Origin: Galbibacter kalidii
GTDB taxonomy: Bacteria > Bacteroidota > Bacteroidia > Flavobacteriales > Flavobacteriaceae
DNA: 64,000 bases
Reading direction: 5' to 3'
Assembly: GCF_026241135.1 (NCBI RefSeq)
Contig: NZ_JAPFGA010000001.1
Location: 62,001 to 126,000, forward strand
The position numbers and the translations under genes were made by a program. A model generated the notes under the pieces. It ran no database searches and had not been told where the DNA came from. It worked only from the letters and a program-made list of their open reading frames with translations. Numbering within the stretch: the first letter of the stretch is position 1; each line of letters begins with the position of its first letter. Of the stretch, positions 60,087-64,000 are shown piece by piece.

Positions 60087-62528
60087 TCATTCCATCATAA
60101 ACAGGGCGTTGACAAAAAACAGCTTTCCGTTTTCCCAAAAAGCCCGGAATAGTGGATTGTCCACCAGATAAACAACTGTTCCGCTTCCCATGCTTTCTGT
60201 ACCGAATATAAGGCTGTTGGCCTGAAGTTTTTTCGCATTGCTACCGGCAAACCCTGCAAGGGGTTCAGAAGTATCTGCAATATAAACCGCATTTCCGTTT
60301 TTTAGGTATGAATAAGCGTTCCCACTGAGTTTTAAGGTGTAATATGTGTCTTGATAACCGTAAGCCAATGGATGTGTGACATCAACTTTTGCTTTGTAAA
60401 TAGCCCCGGTGATCATGTTTTTGATGTATTCACGCGAACTCGAAGCATAAGGCTCCGGTTTTTGAATGCTGTCCTGTTTCTCCCCTTCGTTTTCTTGTTT
60501 GCTAAGTCCAAAATCCTCGTCAGAGTCCAAGCTGGAAAGGGTTCTTCCAATTGCGATCAATTTTCCTCCTGAACGCACCCATGTTTTAATTTTCGACAAT
60601 TGTTCCTTTTTTATGTTGTTTGATTCTGGAAGAATGAGAACATCATATTCCGATAGGTCAACACGATCAAAATAATCGTCATCTAAAACCGTAAGCGGGT
60701 AGTGTAGTTGTTGTTCGAAAAAGTGCCATACTTCGCCAAAATTCAGGGTGGAAACACTTCCTCCCGATAAAGCAGCGACTTTAACATCAGAAATCATATT
60801 TACAGAACTCGAACCAAAATCCTTTCCGCTATCTACAAAACCGGTAGAGGTTGTTGTTAGCGTTTTACGGTGTGCAGTTGCTAGATTGTTTAGAATGCTG
60901 TTGAGGTTTTTCAAATGGGTGTTGTCTCCTTTGGTGATGATCAAACTCCCACGATCAAAAGATTTTCCGCTTACCTCAAAATTTTCTTGGGCATAGCGAA
61001 CACGAACTCCTTTTTTTATCAGACCCGTAAGAAAACGGGCATCGTCCATACTGTTCCAATCGGTAACATAGGCATAAGCATCATTCGAAATAACCGCTTT
61101 TGAATAAACTGGTGCTTCCGCATTGGCGCTCACGAGATTTTCTGAAGCCACGGCATTCAATCCATATGCATAGGGTAAAGACCAGGCCGTAATGTCATAG
61201 GTAAGTGAATCGCTCAACTTGGTTTTGGGTTCAAATAAAACTTTTACCAAGTTAGCTTTGGGTTGGTCGGTACTAATGACCAATTTCGAGTCGTTACCAT
61301 CAAGAGATCCACTTTTTCCACTGTCATATTCATAACCTCTTGCATTGTATGAGGTATATCCGTAACTGATTTTATGAGCGTCCAAAAGTTCAGTCAGGGC
61401 ATGAAGTTTGTCTGTATTTCCCGAAAGCACATAACTCTTGTATTTAAAATCCTTGTTGTTGTAAAACTTATCAAATTCCGCTATCAATTTTGAAGCGTTA
61501 TTCGAAGCCATTTCAATTGTGGAAAGTCCTGTGGTGTAATGATGCGCAATTCGGTCTTTTAAGGTTAGCGTGTCACCATTGGCAATTTTCACACCCAATC
61601 CGGCACGGCCGCTACCACCTTGTTCATAGGTCATTCCAATCGCCCCGTTGTAAATAGGGTAGGTGTCGCCATAGCTGGGGTACAGCAGGTCAAAAACCTC
61701 TTTGGTAAAATAAAACCAGCCTTTTTCATCAAAATATTTGGCGTGATTCTTCCCGATGGATACCTGAAAATCCCGTTGCCATTGGGTAATCACTTCGTGC
61801 ATAGGCTCTGCCGCCGGTGCAAAATAATACGGATTGTTGATGCCCTGTTCGTGAAAATCCACGTGGATATGTGGTAACCATTCGTTGTACAGGGTCAATC
61901 GTTGCTTACTCTCTTTTTGGGTCACCCAAGCCCAATCACGGTTCAAATCAAACATATAATGATTAGAACGTCCCGAAAGCCAGGTTTCGTGATGTTCTTT
62001 AGAGTTTACATCAACATTATATGGCGTGTTTTTAAAACTGTTGTACCAGTTAACATAGCGATCTCGTCCATCTGGATTGATACACGGATCAAAAATCACC
62101 ACTGTATTTTCCAACCAGTCTTTTTTATTGGTCACTACCTCATAAATAGTCTGCATAGAAGCCTCGGTGCTCACACTCTCGTTGCCGTGTACGTTATAGC
62201 TCAGCCATACCAAGGCCTTTTCAGGAATGTTCCCCTCGGTAGTGGATCGTATGTGTTCCTTACGGATGGACTCCAAATTGTTCATATTCTTAGGTGTAGA
62301 AACAAAGGCCACCAGTAATTCCCGCCCTTCGTTGGTCGTTCCGTAGGATTTGATTTTAATTATCTCCGGCAATTCCGAAGCTAGATATTTGTAGTAATCA
62401 ACAACCTGATGATGCCTCGAAAAATTCGTTCCGAGTTCGTGCCCTAAAAACTCCGAAGGCGATTTAACGCTCTGTGCAACAACGCAAAACGCCATAAAAA
62501 AAGTAGCAAAAAAAAGTCTAAACTTCAT
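60087..62528 (-). CDS. M14-family zinc carboxypeptidase, exported
   Basis: 813 residues. Signal peptide (FMAFCVVAQS). The M14 domain (about 25-380) has zinc ligands in NVHGNES (His114, Glu117) and a third His in HIHVDFHEQG (about 222-226), plus the substrate-binding NPDGRDRYVNW. The remaining C-terminal half (about 430-813) resembles a class I glutamine-amidotransferase-like fold (YDVLILPESNN) without an obvious catalytic triad. This long form is common in Bacteroidota and acts on peptides outside the cytoplasm. Monocistronic. Confidence 0.88.
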   Translation of the reverse strand: MKFRLFFATFFMAFCVVAQSVKSPSEFLGHELGTNFSRHHQVVDYYKYLASELPEIIKIKSYGTTNEGRELLVAFVSTPKNMNNLESIRKEHIRSTTEGNIPEKALVWLSYNVHGNESVSTEASMQTIYEVVTNKKDWLENTVVIFDPCINPDGRDRYVNWYNSFKNTPYNVDVNSKEHHETWLSGRSNHYMFDLNRDWAWVTQKESKQRLTLYNEWLPHIHVDFHEQGINNPYYFAPAAEPMHEVITQWQRDFQVSIGKNHAKYFDEKGWFYFTKEVFDLLYPSYGDTYPIYNGAIGMTYEQGGSGRAGLGVKIANGDTLTLKDRIAHHYTTGLSTIEMASNNASKLIAEFDKFYNNKDFKYKSYVLSGNTDKLHALTELLDAHKISYGYTSYNARGYEYDSGKSGSLDGNDSKLVISTDQPKANLVKVLFEPKTKLSDSLTYDITAWSLPYAYGLNAVASENLVSANAEAPVYSKAVISNDAYAYVTDWNSMDDARFLTGLIKKGVRVRYAQENFEVSGKSFDRGSLIITKGDNTHLKNLNSILNNLATAHRKTLTTTSTGFVDSGKDFGSSSVNMISDVKVAALSGGSVSTLNFGEVWHFFEQQLHYPLTVLDDDYFDRVDLSEYDVLILPESNNIKKEQLSKIKTWVRSGGKLIAIGRTLSSLDSDEDFGLSKQENEGEKQDSIQKPEPYASSSREYIKNMITGAIYKAKVDVTHPLAYGYQDTYYTLKLSGNAYSYLKNGNAVYIADTSEPLAGFAGSNAKKLQANSLIFGTESMGSGTVVYLVDNPLFRAFWENGKLFFVNALFMME

Positions 62529-63385
62529 ATGATTTTAATTGAATTAGCAGGTCTAAACTACAAATAAAATCCGTTCTCTTTATATCTTAGAACAATTCTG
62601 TCCTAAATAAATTTTTATCTGTTCATTTTTTCCATTGATGAAAAAACGAACCAAAAAAATCTAGGCTGACGATAAAAACATAAGAAAATACTACGGAATC
62701 CCCAGCCACAGATAAAAATAACTCATTCCGCCTTAGGGCGGAACTCAAACAGATTTTTATCTTTAACCCACCGCTGCTTCCTTGATTTTCAATATTTTTA
62801 TCGTAGGCCGGAACCAAACCACAAACGTTGAAATTTCATCTAAACCTTAGCAAATTCAGTATGTTAAAAAAATTCAATAAAAACGTTTTGGACGCTATTT
62901 ATCTTAGAACTAATTTTAATCTTTTTTGATTGAAGCGAAAATTAGCTATTTTGAGCCAATTGAAAAAAATAAATGAGTTCTTAACGGTTTTTTTAGGAGA
63001 TGGAACCTCAAAGAATTTTATATTTACCATTTTATAATGACGCCTGAGGTTGTCTAAAAAGTAATATGAATTGGATATTGTCAGGTTGAGCATTGCTTGA
63101 AATGAAATATATTTTATTGGAAGCACATGGTATAACCATCGAAACCTATTAATTTCTAATGGTTATATAGTTCTCGACCGCGCCTGTCTGCCGACAAAGG
63201 CAGGCTCGAACTGACAGAAGACAACCTCACCGGGCTTTCCGCTGTATCTGTTTTGCCGATTCTCGGTTGCAGAAAGTATTTTTGAGTATTTTTATGTTAT
63301 GTAGGCCATTGATTCACGACTCACTCGTACAGCAAAACAGGATGCCGCTGCAATCCCTGGCGCGTTTATTACAGAAAGATTAACT
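62529..63385. other. 857-bp gene-free region rich in repeats
   Basis: No credible gene. Several copies of GATAAAAA in both orientations (62604-62800) surround a CCGCCTTAGGGCGG palindrome (62728-62741), a smaller relative of the arms at 57349. GCCTGTCTGCC (63182-63192) with GGCAGGC (63199-63205) is another copy of the dispersed palindrome. The last 200 bp should carry the bshC promoter; I see no strong match. Confidence 0.45.
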
Positions 63386-64000
63386 ATGCCAACAAGCTAT
63401 ATTTCGTTTAAAGAAACCGGATATTTTTCTAATCTTATATGCGATTATCTCGATCAAAAAGAGTCGCTTCACCCGTTTTATAACAGGTTTCCGTCCATAG
63501 AAAATTTTAAAGCCCAGATAGAAGAAAAAAAAGCTGTGTTTCCACAGGAAAACAGAAATGTTTTGGTGGAAGTCCTGAAGGACCAATATCACGACATAGG
63601 CCCTTCAGAAATTACAAAAAACAATGTTGAACTGTTAAAGTCAACTTCTACTTTTACCGTGGTCACAGGGCATCAACTCAACCTTTTTACAGGACCGCTG
63701 TATTTTCTGTACAAGATCGTTTCGACCATCAATCTTACAAAACAACTGAAAGAAGCCTATCAGGACAGTGATTTTGTGCCAATATATTGGATGGCGACCG
63801 AAGATCACGATTTCGATGAGATCAATTACTTTAATTTCCACGGAAAGAAATTCCAGTGGCAGGGACCGGACACCAAAGAAAGCAGTGGAGCCGTAGGGGA
63901 ATTGCCAACAAAAGGTTTGGATCAGGTTTTCGAACTTTTCTGTCAGGATATTGGCATGGGGGCAGACGCACAGACACTGCGAACATGGTTTGAAGAAGCC
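63386..64000 (+). CDS. bshC: bacillithiol biosynthesis cysteine-adding enzyme, 5' part only
   Basis: 205 codons, open to the window edge; the full protein is about 530 residues. N-terminal family phrases are YISFKETGYFSNLICDYL, VVTGHQLNLFTGPLYFLYKI, and VPIYWMATEDHDFDEINYF. BshC adds cysteine to GlcN-malate, the last step of bacillithiol synthesis. Its presence means the organism uses bacillithiol as its low-molecular-weight thiol. ATG at 63386 is the only good start. Confidence 0.93.
   Translation, partial: MPTSYISFKETGYFSNLICDYLDQKESLHPFYNRFPSIENFKAQIEEKKAVFPQENRNVLVEVLKDQYHDIGPSEITKNNVELLKSTSTFTVVTGHQLNLFTGPLYFLYKIVSTINLTKQLKEAYQDSDFVPIYWMATEDHDFDEINYFNFHGKKFQWQGPDTKESSGAVGELPTKGLDQVFELFCQDIGMGADAQTLRTWFEEA

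Noticed and set aside
62623-62817. 64-codon minus-strand frame
   Set aside because: It is built from the GATAAAAA repeats and the CCGCC palindrome rather than protein-like sequence.
1-64000. CRISPR arrays, defence islands, prophage or intact insertion sequences
   Set aside because: No regularly spaced repeats, cas-like, phage or transposase genes were recognised on either strand; YefM/YoeB is the only toxin-antitoxin system seen.

Overview
The window looks like a chromosomal piece of a marine-type Flavobacteriaceae (Bacteroidota) genome. Signs of this are the paired SusC/SusD genes, many lipoproteins with short Cys-lipobox leaders, promoter elements of the Bacteroidota type (TTTG, about 19-21 nt, TAnnTTTG), bacillithiol biosynthesis (BshC), a YwqK/MORN-repeat protein and low GC. 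No rRNA, CRISPR array, prophage or intact insertion sequence was seen. There is one tRNA (tRNA-Pro, anticodon TGG, minus strand, about 12.4 kb). Layout: 0.4-1.4 kb is an orphan class I terpene synthase. About 1.9-10.3 kb is an AT-rich metal (probably zinc) homeostasis island: a Fur/Zur-family repressor faces a thioredoxin-reductase-like flavoprotein across two palindromic operators. Methyltransferase, MerC-like and His/Cys-rich membrane genes follow, then a COG0523 GTPase, an ABC transporter whose FtsX-type permease has a His-rich loop, a DUF3299-like exported protein and a zinc-dependent alkaline phosphatase. 10.5-20 kb holds small unknown genes, a tandem repeat beside the tRNA, a PQQ-type sugar dehydrogenase, a YefM/YoeB toxin-antitoxin pair, an AraJ-like exporter, UDP-glucuronate decarboxylase and purD. 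About 20-29 kb holds an exported protein of unknown role, two GH29 fucosidases, a GH20 hexosaminidase and an 890-residue MORN-repeat protein. 

29-49.5 kb is a complete-looking pectin/galacturonan utilization locus. On the minus strand, GH28 polygalacturonase, SusC, SusD, a DUF4861 protein, GH105 and CE8 pectin methylesterase deal with polymer capture and depolymerization. A second minus-strand operon (kduI, kduD, uxaC, dctP, dctQ, dctM, uxaB, uxaA) imports uronates through a TRAP transporter and converts galacturonate and unsaturated uronates to 2-keto-3-deoxygluconate (KDG). A divergent LacI-family gene lies between the two units. Near-identical AATCGAT palindromes sit directly after the -7 elements of both operons and upstream of lacI, which suggests one local repressor controls all three. 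kdgK, kdgA and pectate lyases are not in the window. 

50-54.2 kb is a tight four-gene operon of receiver domain, HEAT-repeat membrane protein, processive GT2 glycosyltransferase and TPR/beta-barrel YaiO-like protein, a plausible uncharacterized Pga-like exopolysaccharide system. It is followed by an ECF sigma factor, a 59-codon gene and an MscS-type channel. The last 8 kb holds a 49-residue membrane peptide gene, a NIPSNAP protein, queE, a Tat-exported Gfo/Idh/MocA oxidoreductase, a large M14 carboxypeptidase and the 5' part of bshC, cut by the window end. 

Intergenic DNA is rich in dispersed palindromes. One family, with core GCCTGTCTGCC, appears nested inside another repeat and, in related form, in frame inside a fucosidase gene. 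A 155-bp element with 28-bp inverted arms lies before queE. All functional calls are from reading the sequence without database searches.
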